From NCBI RefSeq assembly GCF_013166515.1, contig NZ_JABKKJ010000004.1:1-64000 (forward strand): 64,000 nucleotides of DNA, read 5' to 3'. Below the pieces are notes generated by a model. It did not search any database and was not told the origin of the DNA. It worked only from the letters and a program-made list of their open reading frames with translations. The stretch is from Xylanibacter caecicola (GTDB taxonomy: Bacteria > Bacteroidota > Bacteroidia > Bacteroidales > Bacteroidaceae). Position numbers and translations under genes: made by a program. This document shows, piece after piece, positions 17,570-26,797 of the stretch (position 1 is its first letter; each line of letters starts with the position of its first letter).

Positions 17570-18886
17570 ATGAAAGTAATGAAATTTGGCGGTACGTCCG
17601 TCGGTTCACCGGAACGCATAAAGAATGTTTCCTCACTTATAACAAATAGCGGCGAGCCGGTATTTGTTGTACTCTCAGCCATGTCAGGCACAACCAATGC
17701 GCTTGTAGAAATATCGGATTATCTTTATAAGAAAAATCCCGAGGGTGCCAATGATGTTATAAACCGTCTTGAGCAGAATTACATGAAGCACGTGGACGAA
17801 CTGTATTCCACGGAAGAATGGCGCGAGAAAACACGCAGCTTCCTCACATATGAGTTTGACTATCTGCGCTCTTTCACCAAAGACCTGTTCACAAGCTTTG
17901 AAGAAAAGAACATTGTTGCCCAAGGGGAGATAATGAGCACAAACATGGTTGTGAACTATTTGAAGGAATGTGGGGTGAAGGCTGTGCTCCTTTCGGCGCT
18001 CGACTTTATGCGTACGGACAAGAATGCCGAGCCCAATCCGGCATATATAAAGGAGAAGCTCACCGATATACTGAAAGAAACCACAGGCTATCAGGTATAT
18101 ATAACCCAGGGCTTTATCTGTCGCAATGCTTATGGCGAGACGGACAATCTGCAGCGCGGAGGCAGTGACTATACGGCGTCTTTGATAGGAGCGGCCATCA
18201 ATGCCGAGGAGATACAGATATGGACGGACATAGACGGAATGCACAACAACGACCCGCGCGTAGTAGAGAAAACCGAGGCTGTAAGGCAGTTGCATTTTGA
18301 AGAGGCCGCAGAACTGGCGTATTTCGGTGCAAAGATATTGCACCCGACATGTATCCAGCCGGCAAAGTATGCGGGAATCCCGGTAAGACTTCTCAATACA
18401 ATGGATCCTTCCGCATACGGCACGATAATCGACAACGTAACGGTAAAGGGCAAGATAAAGGCTGTGGCAGCGAAGGACAACATCACGGCAATCAAGATAA
18501 AGAGCAGCCGTATGTTGCTTGCAACAGGCTTCCTTAGAAAAGTTTTCGAGATATTCGAAAGTTATCAGACAGCCATAGACATGGTGGCTACAAGCGAGGT
18601 GGGAGTGTCAATGAGCATAGACAACAGCACGCACCTTAACGATATCGTGGACGAACTGAAGAAGTATGGCACCGTGACCGTTGACAGCGACATGTGTATA
18701 ATATGCGTTGTGGGCGATCTCGATTGGAGCAATGTCGGTTTCGAGACGCTTGCCACCGATGCGATGAAGGATATTCCCGTGCGTATGATATCCTACGGAG
18801 GCAGCAACTACAATATATCGTTCCTTATCCGCGAAGCTGACAAGAAGAGGGCTTTGCAGAGTCTGAGCAACACATTATTTAAATAG
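17570..18886 (+). CDS. lysC: Aspartate kinase
   Basis: 438 residues, monofunctional, without a homoserine dehydrogenase domain. N-terminal kinase motif MKVMKFGGTSVGSPERI, then LQRGGSDYTASLIGAAI and WTDIDGMHNNDPRVV. Two ACT domains occupy about 300-438 and allow feedback control. It makes aspartyl phosphate for lysine, threonine and methionine. The last codons and the TAG stop (18884-18886) lie in the left terminal repeat of the 200-bp element at 18880-19078, so the element sits exactly at the gene's end. lysA follows the element. Confidence 0.94.
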   Translation: MKVMKFGGTSVGSPERIKNVSSLITNSGEPVFVVLSAMSGTTNALVEISDYLYKKNPEGANDVINRLEQNYMKHVDELYSTEEWREKTRSFLTYEFDYLRSFTKDLFTSFEEKNIVAQGEIMSTNMVVNYLKECGVKAVLLSALDFMRTDKNAEPNPAYIKEKLTDILKETTGYQVYITQGFICRNAYGETDNLQRGGSDYTASLIGAAINAEEIQIWTDIDGMHNNDPRVVEKTEAVRQLHFEEAAELAYFGAKILHPTCIQPAKYAGIPVRLLNTMDPSAYGTIIDNVTVKGKIKAVAAKDNITAIKIKSSRMLLATGFLRKVFEIFESYQTAIDMVATSEVGVSMSIDNSTHLNDIVDELKKYGTVTVDSDMCIICVVGDLDWSNVGFETLATDAMKDIPVRMISYGGSNYNISFLIREADKKRALQSLSNTLFK

Positions 18887-19078
18887 ATGCCCGAAATTAA
18901 TTATTATTATATTGTACGTTATTTTGGTGATGTTTTTTCATGTCCGAAGAGTGAGTGTAGCGTGCTACACGACCGATGGGACATGGGAAAACAGCCCGAA
19001 AGAGCGTGCAAGATAATGATAAAGTAATGTTGCACCAACTGATTATGATATATACGTTTAATTTTGAACATCTACTTA
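18880..19078 (+). repeat. 200-bp element with terminal inverted repeats, copy A (MITE-like)
   Basis: Copy A of a non-coding element also found in reverse orientation at 40443-40642. The first ~135 bases after the left end differ from copy B at only about five positions; a ~35-base part near 19020-19055 is diverged; the last 27 bases (19054-19080) are identical. The right terminus AACATCTACTTA (19067-19078) is inverted, with changes, at the left end (18880-18891). Inner hairpins lie around GTGTAGC-GTGCTACAC. The box TAATTTTG (19059-19066) near the right end is a -7 match facing lysA. Confidence 0.75.
19059..19066 (+). promoter_or_regulatory. Putative lysA promoter -7 box inside the element
   Basis: TAATTTTG fits TAnnTTTG; it is conserved exactly in copy B, where it faces the TPR regulator gene. 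No clear -33 TTTG. The lysA ATG is 24 bases further on. Confidence 0.55.
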
Positions 19079-19090
19079 ATAAATAAGACG

Positions 19091-20248
19091 ATGAAGGGAA
19101 TTTTTCCTGTAGAAAAGTTTAAGAGCAAAGATACCCCGTTCTACTATTATGACACGGAGCTGCTGCGCCGCACGTTGCATGATATAAATAAGGAGGCAGG
19201 CAGATATGAGGGCTTTAATGTGCATTATGCCGTCAAAGCCAATGCCAATCCCAAACTTCTCCGGATAATAAGCAGTGCCGGTCTGGGTGCCGACTGTGTA
19301 AGCGGAGGAGAGATAGAGGCGGCGATAAATGCCGGTTTCCCTGCAAGCAAGATTGTCTATGCTGGCGTGGGCAAGAGCGACCGCGAGATAAACCTCGGTC
19401 TTGACAACGACATATTCTGCTTTAATGTGGAAAGTCTTGCCGAGCTTGAAGTAATAAACGAACTTGCGGGAAACAGAAACAAGACAGCCCGTGTGGCGCT
19501 TAGGATAAATCCCAATGTAGGTGCACACACCCATGCAAACATCACCACGGGACTGGCGGAGAACAAGTTCGGCATTGCCATGGGCGATATGGAGGGCGTG
19601 ATAGAAAAGGCTTCGGAGATGAAGAATGTAAAGTTTGTCGGTCTTCATTTCCATATAGGTTCCCAGATACTTGACATGGGCGACTTCGAGGCATTGTGCA
19701 ATCGTATAAACGAATTGCAGAAACGCCTGGAGTGCAGCAATATAAATGTAGAGAACATCAACGTGGGCGGCGGGCTCGGCATAGACTATGAGCATCCCAA
19801 CCGTGTGCCCGTGCCCGACTTCAAGGCTTACTTCTCAACCTATGCGCGCCATCTTAAACTGCGTCAGGGGCAGAGCCTGCATTTTGAGCTCGGGCGCTCG
19901 GTGGTAGGGCAGTGCGGTTCTTTGATAACGCGCGTTCTCTATATAAAGCAGGGAACCGCCAAGCGTTTTGCCATTGTAGATGCCGGCATGACCGACCTTA
20001 TACGCCCGGCGTTGTATCAGGCATACCACAAGATAGAGAACATATCGAGCGACGGAGCGGTTGCAACCTACGATGTCGTGGGACCGATATGCGAGTCGAG
20101 CGATGTCTTTGTCAAGGCATACGATATGAACGAGAGCCGCAGGGGCGACTTCCTTGCAATACGTTCCGCCGGAGCCTACGGCGAGATAATGGCTTCGCAG
20201 TATAACTGCCGCCGTCTGCCCGTGGGATATATGGCGGAAGACCTGTGA
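19091..20248 (+). CDS. lysA: Diaminopimelate decarboxylase
   Basis: 385 residues from the ATG at 19091 (MKGIFPVEKFKSKDTPFYYY). A TTG nine codons earlier would also be in frame but sits in the element's terminal repeat and is unlikely. Fold type III PLP enzyme: HYAVKANANPKLL carries the PLP lysine, GLHFHIGSQILD and NVGGGLGIDY bind PLP, and ICESSDVFVKAYD contains the active-site cysteine. It converts meso-DAP to lysine. It is about 30 residues shorter than E. coli LysA, as is normal in this group. Separated from lysC only by the element. Confidence 0.95.
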   Translation: MKGIFPVEKFKSKDTPFYYYDTELLRRTLHDINKEAGRYEGFNVHYAVKANANPKLLRIISSAGLGADCVSGGEIEAAINAGFPASKIVYAGVGKSDREINLGLDNDIFCFNVESLAELEVINELAGNRNKTARVALRINPNVGAHTHANITTGLAENKFGIAMGDMEGVIEKASEMKNVKFVGLHFHIGSQILDMGDFEALCNRINELQKRLECSNINVENINVGGGLGIDYEHPNRVPVPDFKAYFSTYARHLKLRQGQSLHFELGRSVVGQCGSLITRVLYIKQGTAKRFAIVDAGMTDLIRPALYQAYHKIENISSDGAVATYDVVGPICESSDVFVKAYDMNESRRGDFLAIRSAGAYGEIMASQYNCRRLPVGYMAEDL

Positions 20249-20364
20249 CAAGTCAGTCCTTATTGAAGAACAGACCGATAGCCGGGCAGACCGACGGGGC
20301 TTGTGAACCAGTCGATAACCCCTGCCCTTATAAAAGAACTAACTAACATCACACCGGAGGGTAT

Positions 20365-21510
20365 ATGCCAGTCGATAATATCACTATGATTATCTGTGCG
20401 CTACTGTTGCTCCTTGCAGCAGTAACGCCCTTTGTAAATCCTTTTTTCAGAAAACCGGAAGAGAAGAGCGGCAACGGCTGTGACAGGGAAGGACTGCCGC
20501 CGTTGTCGGTCGTAATATATGCGCGAGACAATGCGCGAGAGCTGAAAGCCAATCTTCCCTCGCTTCTTTCCCAAGCCTATCCGCCGGGATTTGAAGTGAT
20601 TGTCGTCGTCGATGACAAGACGGAGCATGAGACAACAGCCGTCCTCGAGCAGTACGGCATGCATCCTAATCTTTACAAGACGTTTCTGCCCAAGTCGTCG
20701 CGCTACATGAGCCGCAGGAAACTCGCGATAACAATAGGAGTGAAGGCGGCGAAGAACGAATGGATTGTGCTTACCGATGCAGAGTGCAGACCGTTGTCGG
20801 ACAAGTGGCTTGCCACGATGGCACGGAACTGCTCCGAAGACATAAACCTTGTCATCGGCTACAGCAACTATTCGGCAGAGGCGAAGTCGTATCGCAGGTT
20901 CGAGCGTCTTCGCGACGAGATGTACTGCATGCGCAGTGCGGAGAAAGGCACGGCGTGGCGCACGGCGGGAAACAACCTGATGTTCCGCAAGAGCGAATTC
21001 ATGGAATGCCGCGGCTTTGAGGGCAATTTAAAATACCTGCGCGGAGAGTACGACTTTATTGTAAACAAGTATGCCAAAGAAGGAGGCACTGCCGTGGAGA
21101 CATCTCCCGAAGCGTGGCTCGAAGAAGTAGCGCCTACGAAGAAAGCATGGAAGAACAGGCATCTTTTCTATAACGAGAACCGCCGTCATCTCGCACGCTC
21201 TTGCCGACAGACGCTGCTGTATGCGGCAGACATGTGCTCCATGTACATAAACGCCGCCGCCATTATCGCCGCCGCCGTATATTCGTATGTCGCAGGAAAC
21301 ATCGTCGTGGCAGCGGCAGCCCTCGTCGCGCTTGTCATCACCGTCGTTTTGCGCACGGTCATCGCCGGCAGGGTTGCAGAGCGTTTCGGTGCAGGCATAG
21401 GGCGCAACAGTATAGTCTTCCACGAGGCGGCGCTGCTTTTAAACGACATCAAATACGGCATTTTATACAGGCTGGCAGACAAGAACGACTTTACAAGCCA
21501 TAAAATCTGA
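20365..21510 (+). CDS. Family 2 glycosyltransferase, membrane-anchored
   Basis: 381 residues. An N-terminal membrane segment (about 6-26) is followed by a GT2 domain: PLSVVIYARDNARELKANL, then VIVVVDDKTEHET, and LTDAECRP as the DxD-like nucleotide-sugar site. WRTAGNNLMFRKSEF lies in the acceptor loop. Two membrane segments near 290-335 follow. It probably adds a sugar to a lipid-linked acceptor on the cytoplasmic face. The next gene, 5 bases on, is also glycosyltransferase-like, so both may serve lipopolysaccharide or another glycan. Clearly richer in GC than the polysaccharide locus at the left end, so a core gene rather than a recent import. Confidence 0.8.
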   Translation: MPVDNITMIICALLLLLAAVTPFVNPFFRKPEEKSGNGCDREGLPPLSVVIYARDNARELKANLPSLLSQAYPPGFEVIVVVDDKTEHETTAVLEQYGMHPNLYKTFLPKSSRYMSRRKLAITIGVKAAKNEWIVLTDAECRPLSDKWLATMARNCSEDINLVIGYSNYSAEAKSYRRFERLRDEMYCMRSAEKGTAWRTAGNNLMFRKSEFMECRGFEGNLKYLRGEYDFIVNKYAKEGGTAVETSPEAWLEEVAPTKKAWKNRHLFYNENRRHLARSCRQTLLYAADMCSMYINAAAIIAAAVYSYVAGNIVVAAAALVALVITVVLRTVIAGRVAERFGAGIGRNSIVFHEAALLLNDIKYGILYRLADKNDFTSHKI

Positions 21511-21515
21511 CGCCG

Positions 21516-22778
21516 ATGAAGGTTCTTTATTTCATTCCCAAGACAAAGGGCGGCAACCTCCCGTTCTTCACGAAAGAGTTTTTTGACCGTATCGCCGGCA
21601 TGGCTGAGGCGCATGTCATGACGCCGAGGAACGGGGACGCGCCGCAGACGGGCAGCAGTGCCGTGGTGCACCGGCTGTCGGCATACCGGATGATGATAGG
21701 GCGCAACAAGAAACGCTTTAGCCGCATTGTCGGCGAGGTAGGTCCCGATATAATACACATCATAGGTTCGTGGGATATCACGGCATACTATATATATAGG
21801 TGGGCGGAGACGTACAGGATACCCGTTGTGTTGTCGCCCCTGAAAGGGCTTGCACCGTGGAACGTGCTCCGCTCTTATTGGTTGCGCCGTCTGCCACAAC
21901 TGCTGTTGTATCAGAAGAGCCTGCTTTCCGGCACCCACGGCGTGCATGCGGTGGGCAGACAGGAGCAATCCTTCATTCTCGATGCCGCTCTGCATCCGTC
22001 GCTGCATCCGCGCAAGCCGTGGAACAGCCGCATTGCCGTGATTGAAGACCCCGTGCTGACGGACGCCATCGATGTGGCGGGCGCGGCAGCGGCGATGATG
22101 AGGCTTTACGCCAAGGTGCTCGACAGCAACCCGTTCATGCGGATGACGGAAGAAGAGGTGACTGCCGAGAGCGCCCTGCTGCGTGTCGGCATGTCGCAGG
22201 ACAGCATCAGCGCGGACATACCCCGCGAGACAAGGCAGCGGCTCATGCAGATGAGCGATGCCGCGTGGCGCCGCATACTTCTGCATGCCACCGATGAAGG
22301 CATAGCGGATATGGTTACAAGAGGAGCACTTGCGATGCAATTAAAACGGAAAAGCATCGTTATAGAAAGTACAGGGCGCTTTGAAAACACGCGCCACAGC
22401 GACAAACGGCGCCCGGCGGACATTCCGGCAACGGCGAAAGGACGTAAGGCGGAAAGGCTCGCCGGCAGATACGGGGGCGACGATGCCGCGGTACGTATAT
22501 GCAAGATGATTGTCAATGTGGCGCAGATGATGAAGAGCGGCACGCTCAGCCGCCGTCATCTGGCAGACCTTTACGCCGCCGTGAGGTTCGGCAACTGCAA
22601 CGAGCGCGCCCTGCGCCTTATGCTCCGGCGGCTCCGTATGTCGAAGACGGCTGCGCGGCTTATGCAGATAATGGGCGAGACGCTGTGGCTCGAGCCGGGC
22701 TTTATGCCGCTGGAGCCGCTCGACGACAAGGGCACGGACGATATTAGAAAGACACTATTCAATCTGAAAATACAATGA
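21516..22778 (+). CDS. Glycosyltransferase-like protein with an unknown C-terminal domain
   Basis: 420 residues. The N-terminal 180 residues look like a GT4 (GT-B) donor-side half: MKVLYFIPKTKGGNLPFFTK, then PDIIHIIGSWDITAYYIYRW and PVVLSPLKGLAPWN. The usual GT4 C-terminal nucleotide-sugar site (E-x7-E) is not evident. Instead residues 200-420 form a basic, arginine-rich helical part that I do not recognise. It may be a transferase with a diverged second half, or a fused regulatory part. It overlaps fbp by 4 bases (ATGA), so translation is probably coupled. Confidence 0.6.
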   Translation: MKVLYFIPKTKGGNLPFFTKEFFDRIAGMAEAHVMTPRNGDAPQTGSSAVVHRLSAYRMMIGRNKKRFSRIVGEVGPDIIHIIGSWDITAYYIYRWAETYRIPVVLSPLKGLAPWNVLRSYWLRRLPQLLLYQKSLLSGTHGVHAVGRQEQSFILDAALHPSLHPRKPWNSRIAVIEDPVLTDAIDVAGAAAAMMRLYAKVLDSNPFMRMTEEEVTAESALLRVGMSQDSISADIPRETRQRLMQMSDAAWRRILLHATDEGIADMVTRGALAMQLKRKSIVIESTGRFENTRHSDKRRPADIPATAKGRKAERLAGRYGGDDAAVRICKMIVNVAQMMKSGTLSRRHLADLYAAVRFGNCNERALRLMLRRLRMSKTAARLMQIMGETLWLEPGFMPLEPLDDKGTDDIRKTLFNLKIQ

Positions 22779-24766
22779 AGCACATACATTCTGAAGTAGA
22801 GAAAGACACAAGATACCTGCGCCTGCTGTCGCAATCGTTCCCTACGGTTGCCAAGGCGAGCACGGAGATAATCAACCTGCGCGCCATTCTGAACCTGCCG
22901 AAGGGCACGGAGCACTTTCTTGCCGACATTCACGGCGAGCACGAGTCGTTCCGCCACGTTCTGAAAAACGCCTCGGGAAACATCAAGCGCAAGGTGAACG
23001 AGATATTCGGAGACGAGCTTACGCACGAGGAGAAACGCAACCTGTGCACGCTGATATACTATCCGGAGCAGAAGCTCGAGCTTATAAAGTCGACGGAGAG
23101 GGACATGCGCCAGTGGTATTTCACCACGATACACCGTCTGGTGAGGGTCTGCCGCGACGTGTCGAGCAAGTACACGCGTTCCAAGGTGCGCAAGTCGCTG
23201 CCCGACGACTTCTCGTACATCATCCAGGAGCTGCTTCACGAGCGCCCCGACGACGCCGACAAGGCGGCATACGTAAAGGTTATCACCGACACGATAATAT
23301 CCACGGGCAGCGCCGACGACTTTATCGCTGCTATCTCCAACGTGATACAGCGTTTCGCGATAGACCAGCTGCACATCCTCGGCGACATATACGACCGCGG
23401 ACCCGGCGCGCACATCATCATGGACACGCTGCGCACGTATCACAACTGGGACATACAGTGGGGCAACCACGACATACTGTGGATGGGCGCGCATGCCGGT
23501 AACGACGCCTGCATATGCAACGTGATACGCCTGTCGCTGCGCTATGCCAACCTTGCCACGCTCGAAGAGGGATACGGCATAAACCTCGTGCCCCTCGCCA
23601 CGTTCGCCATGGAGCATTATGCCGACGACCCGTGCGAGGAGTTCTGTCCGAAGACCGACGCGGGATGCGACGGAATAAGCGAGAAGACGTACCGTCTGAC
23701 CGCACAGATGCACAAGGCGATATCGGTGATACAGTTCAAAGTCGAGGCGGAGATATTCTCGCGCCACCCCGAGTGGGGCATGAACGACAGGGCGCTGCTG
23801 GGAAACATAGACTACAGCCGCGGCGTGTGCGCGATAGACGGCAAGGAATATGAGATGAAGAGCTGCCATTTCCCCACCATAGACCCGCGGAACCCCAACA
23901 TGCTGACGGCAGACGAGCGCGAGTTGCTCGAACGCCTGCACCATTCGTTCACCGTGAGCGAGAAGCTGCACAAGCACATCAAGGCGCTGCTCAGTCACGG
24001 CTGCATGTATACGATAGCCAACCACAACCTGCTGTTCCACGCCTCCATTCCGTTGAACGCCGACGGCACGCTGAAAGAGGTGGAACTGTATGGCGGCAAG
24101 AAGTACAGCGGTCGCGAACTGCTGCACCGCACGGGCATGATAATACGTTCGGCGTTCCAGAGCGACACAGAGCCACAGGAAAAGAGTTTCGCCACGGACT
24201 ATTTCCTCTATTTGTGGTGCGGTCCGGACTCCACGCTCTTCAACAAGTCGAAGATGGCGACCTTCGAGCGCTACTTCCTCAAGGACAAGGAAACCTATAA
24301 AGAGGGGAAGGGGCACTACTTCATGCTGCGCGACAACGAAGAGATAGTGGACCGCATACTCGATGCCTTCGGTGTGGAGGGACCCAACCGCCATATCATC
24401 AACGGACACGTGCCCGTGCATGTGGCGAGCGGCGAAAACCCCATAAAGGCGGGCGGCAAGCTGATGGTGATAGACGGTGGCTTCTCGCAGGCGTACCACA
24501 AGGAGACAGGCATCGCCGGATACACGCTCGTATACCACAGTCGCGGCTTCCAGCTCGTACAGCACGAGCCGTTCGCAAGCACCGAAGACGCCATAATGCG
24601 CGGGACCGACATCAAGAGCACGGCGCAGATTGTGGAGATGTCGGCGCACAGGATGCTTGTGGCGGATACGGACAACGGCCGCGAGCTGAAAAGGCAGATA
24701 ACCGACCTGCAGAAGCTGCTCTACGCCTATCGTCACGGCGTGATAAAGGAGAATGCCAAGGGCTGA
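22775..24766 (+). CDS. fbp: Fructose-1,6-bisphosphatase, class 3
   Basis: 663 residues, the length of the Firmicutes/Bacteroidetes class 3 enzyme. Metallophosphatase motifs are visible: FLADIHGEHESF, LGDIYDRGPGAH and WGNHDILWMGA, with later histidines in IINGHVPVHVASGENP. It removes the 1-phosphate in gluconeogenesis. It is coupled to the glycosyltransferase-like gene before it, possibly linking hexose phosphate supply to glycan synthesis. The gene is GC-rich, which produces a long antisense open frame that I consider a shadow. Confidence 0.95.
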   Translation: MKHIHSEVEKDTRYLRLLSQSFPTVAKASTEIINLRAILNLPKGTEHFLADIHGEHESFRHVLKNASGNIKRKVNEIFGDELTHEEKRNLCTLIYYPEQKLELIKSTERDMRQWYFTTIHRLVRVCRDVSSKYTRSKVRKSLPDDFSYIIQELLHERPDDADKAAYVKVITDTIISTGSADDFIAAISNVIQRFAIDQLHILGDIYDRGPGAHIIMDTLRTYHNWDIQWGNHDILWMGAHAGNDACICNVIRLSLRYANLATLEEGYGINLVPLATFAMEHYADDPCEEFCPKTDAGCDGISEKTYRLTAQMHKAISVIQFKVEAEIFSRHPEWGMNDRALLGNIDYSRGVCAIDGKEYEMKSCHFPTIDPRNPNMLTADERELLERLHHSFTVSEKLHKHIKALLSHGCMYTIANHNLLFHASIPLNADGTLKEVELYGGKKYSGRELLHRTGMIIRSAFQSDTEPQEKSFATDYFLYLWCGPDSTLFNKSKMATFERYFLKDKETYKEGKGHYFMLRDNEEIVDRILDAFGVEGPNRHIINGHVPVHVASGENPIKAGGKLMVIDGGFSQAYHKETGIAGYTLVYHSRGFQLVQHEPFASTEDAIMRGTDIKSTAQIVEMSAHRMLVADTDNGRELKRQITDLQKLLYAYRHGVIKENAKG

Positions 24767-25434
24767 CGCCCGTGCATGCCGGCGGAGCGATGATGTCTGC
24801 CGGTGACACAATGTCGGTTTTTACGTCCATATCCTTTCACCGTGATTTTTTATAACCCCGAAATAAGCGCGTCGCCGCAAAATACCGGTCGTTTGCACGC
24901 AAATACCGTAAATATTAGCGTGCAAACACAACTCTCTGAATATCATATACTTACGATAAACAGCATCTTCGTGTGCAGCGTAAACGCGCTTTACGGTGCC
25001 CAAAGATGCTCTTTTTAGGTCGTAAAGAGGCACTTTAGGGGGTGTAAAGAGGCGCTTTTTGACCCGTAAAGCGCCTCTATGGAAAAAAATCTCACGTTCG
25101 ATAATTTTCTATCGCACGTTCGATAGATCCGAAACGCACGTCCGTTTGCCCGAAAACAGCATCGTTGCATTATTTTAACATCTCCTTTGACCGAAAACCG
25201 TTGCACTTTTGTTCTGACACATTGCCGCCCTTTTCCCGCAAACACGTTGCATAGTGTCACGCCGCGTCGATTTTTGTCCGATAACAATGCACCCTGTAGG
25301 GCTGTACCCCCGGTGCAGCCGCCCAAAGGATGCCTGCAACCGTCGCTTCGAGGGTGTCTGAATAAACAATCACCCGCCCCGCCCGCCGCATAGCCGCCCC
25401 CTCCGTCGCGCAGACGTATAAAATATGTTATTTA
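24767..25434. other. Gene-free, hairpin-rich intergenic region
   Basis: No credible gene. It holds a perfect 10-bp inverted repeat (24891-24900 with 24918-24927, GTTTGCACGC) and an 11-bp stem (25048-25058 with 25068-25078, AGAGGCGCTTT). Several short repeats of a GTAAAGAGGC type lie around 25020-25080, and a double CACGTTCGATA around 25090-25125. A stretch near 24843 (GATTTTTTATAACCCCGAAA) resembles one near 42992. The hairpins after fbp may include its terminator. Confidence 0.5.
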
Positions 25435-25466
25435 TTTGCGGCTTCGTTAGATAAGTTTTATCTTTG
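25435..25466 (+). promoter_or_regulatory. Promoter of the nucleoside transporter gene
   Basis: TTTG (25435-25438), 20 bases, TATCTTTG (25459-25466): a full Bacteroidota promoter match, 24 bases before the ATG. Confidence 0.75.
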
Positions 25467-25489
25467 CATACACAAAAAACTTTATATCT

Positions 25490-26797
25490 ATGAATTTGAA
25501 AATACGCTTGTCGTTGATGAATTTCCTCGAGTTTGCCGTGTGGGGCGCCTACCTCACATCGATGGGAAACTATCTTGGAAAAGCAGGGATGGGAGCCGAG
25601 ATATCATGGTTCTACGCCATCCAGGGAATAGTATCGATATTTATGCCCACGATAATGGGCATCGTTGCCGACCGCTACGTGCAGCCGCAGCGTCTGCTCG
25701 GCATCTGCCACTTCATAGCCGGCGCTGCAATGCTGTCGCTGTGCTACATCGGCATGACCGACGCCCACCCGGACAAAACGACGTTCATGGCGGTGTATAT
25801 CGTCAGCGTGGCGTTCTACATGCCAACGCTGGCACTGTCCAACACCGCCGCATTCACAATGCTCAAAGACCACGGCATGGACACGGTGAAGGACTTTCCG
25901 CCCATACGCGTCTTCGGCACCGTGGGATTTATCGCCACTATGTGGTTTGTCAACTGTGCCGTGTGGGACAACGGCTCGCTGTTCTTCACTCTCGACGAGA
26001 ACGCCGCAAAATTCCAGTACACATACATGCAGTTCGGCGTGTCGGGCATATTGGGACTGCTGCTATTTGCCTACTGCCTGACGCTGCCCCAGTGCCGTCT
26101 GGTCGGCAAACCGTCGCAGTCGGTTGCCGAGAGCCTCGGTCTTAACGCCTTCAAACTGTTCAAACAAAAGCGCATGGCGCTGTTCTTCATATTCTCCGCC
26201 CTCCTGGGCATGTCGCTGCAGGTGACAAACGGCTACGCCACACCGTTCATAACCAGCTTCAAAGGCGACCCGGCGATGGCAGACACCTTCGGCGCGAACA
26301 ACGCCACCATGCTCGTGTCGCTCTCGCAGGTGGCAGAGGCGCTTTGCATACTCCTCATACCCTTCTTCCTCAAGCGCTACGGCATAAAGACCGTGATGCT
26401 CATCGCCATGTTCGCATGGGTGGGACGCTTCGGCTTCTTCGGACTGGGCAACCCCGCGTTCCCCGGCGTCATCCTCTTCATCCTCTCGTGCCTCGTCTAC
26501 GGCGTGGCGTTCGACTTCTTCAACGTCTCGGGCGGTCTGTTCGTCGACAAAGAGTGCGATGTCAAGGTGAGAGCCTCCGCGCAGGGACTGTTCATGCTTA
26601 TGACAAACGGGCTCGGAGCAACGGTGGGAACGCTCGCCGCGGGCGCTGTAATCAATAACTATTGCCAATGGAACGAACAGGGCTTCCTCATGGGCGACTG
26701 GAAGACATGCTGGTTCATATTCGCCGCCTATGCCCTCGTGGTGGGAGTGGCGTTTGCACTGGTATTTAATCCTGAAAAGAAGAATGTCAAGAATTAG
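25490..26797 (+). CDS. Nucleoside:H+ symporter, NupG/XapB-like MFS transporter
   Basis: 435 residues with about 12 membrane segments. The start MNLKIRLSLMNFLEFAVWGAYL and ISWFYAIQGIVSIFMP, followed by IMGIVADRYVQPQRLLGICH, are typical of the nucleoside:H+ symporter family; VYGVAFDFFNVSGGLFVDKE near 345 is another hallmark. It takes up nucleosides with protons across the inner membrane. It has its own promoter and is translationally coupled to the nuclease gene behind it (11-base overlap), which hints at nucleic-acid scavenging. Confidence 0.88.
   Translation: MNLKIRLSLMNFLEFAVWGAYLTSMGNYLGKAGMGAEISWFYAIQGIVSIFMPTIMGIVADRYVQPQRLLGICHFIAGAAMLSLCYIGMTDAHPDKTTFMAVYIVSVAFYMPTLALSNTAAFTMLKDHGMDTVKDFPPIRVFGTVGFIATMWFVNCAVWDNGSLFFTLDENAAKFQYTYMQFGVSGILGLLLFAYCLTLPQCRLVGKPSQSVAESLGLNAFKLFKQKRMALFFIFSALLGMSLQVTNGYATPFITSFKGDPAMADTFGANNATMLVSLSQVAEALCILLIPFFLKRYGIKTVMLIAMFAWVGRFGFFGLGNPAFPGVILFILSCLVYGVAFDFFNVSGGLFVDKECDVKVRASAQGLFMLMTNGLGATVGTLAAGAVINNYCQWNEQGFLMGDWKTCWFIFAAYALVVGVAFALVFNPEKKNVKN

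Noticed and set aside
21186-22340. 384-codon minus-strand frame opposite the two glycosyltransferase genes
   Set aside because: Antisense shadow with no motif, promoter or spacing that would suit a gene.
22571-24811. 746-codon open frame on the minus strand opposite fbp and the glycosyltransferase-like gene
   Set aside because: It is a shadow of GC-rich codons: the plus strand encodes clear enzyme motifs throughout, and the antisense product is His/Arg/Val-rich without any domain.
24767-25434. A double CACGTTCGATA as a second invertible site
   Set aside because: The two copies are direct, only about 30 bases apart, and no promoter lies between them.
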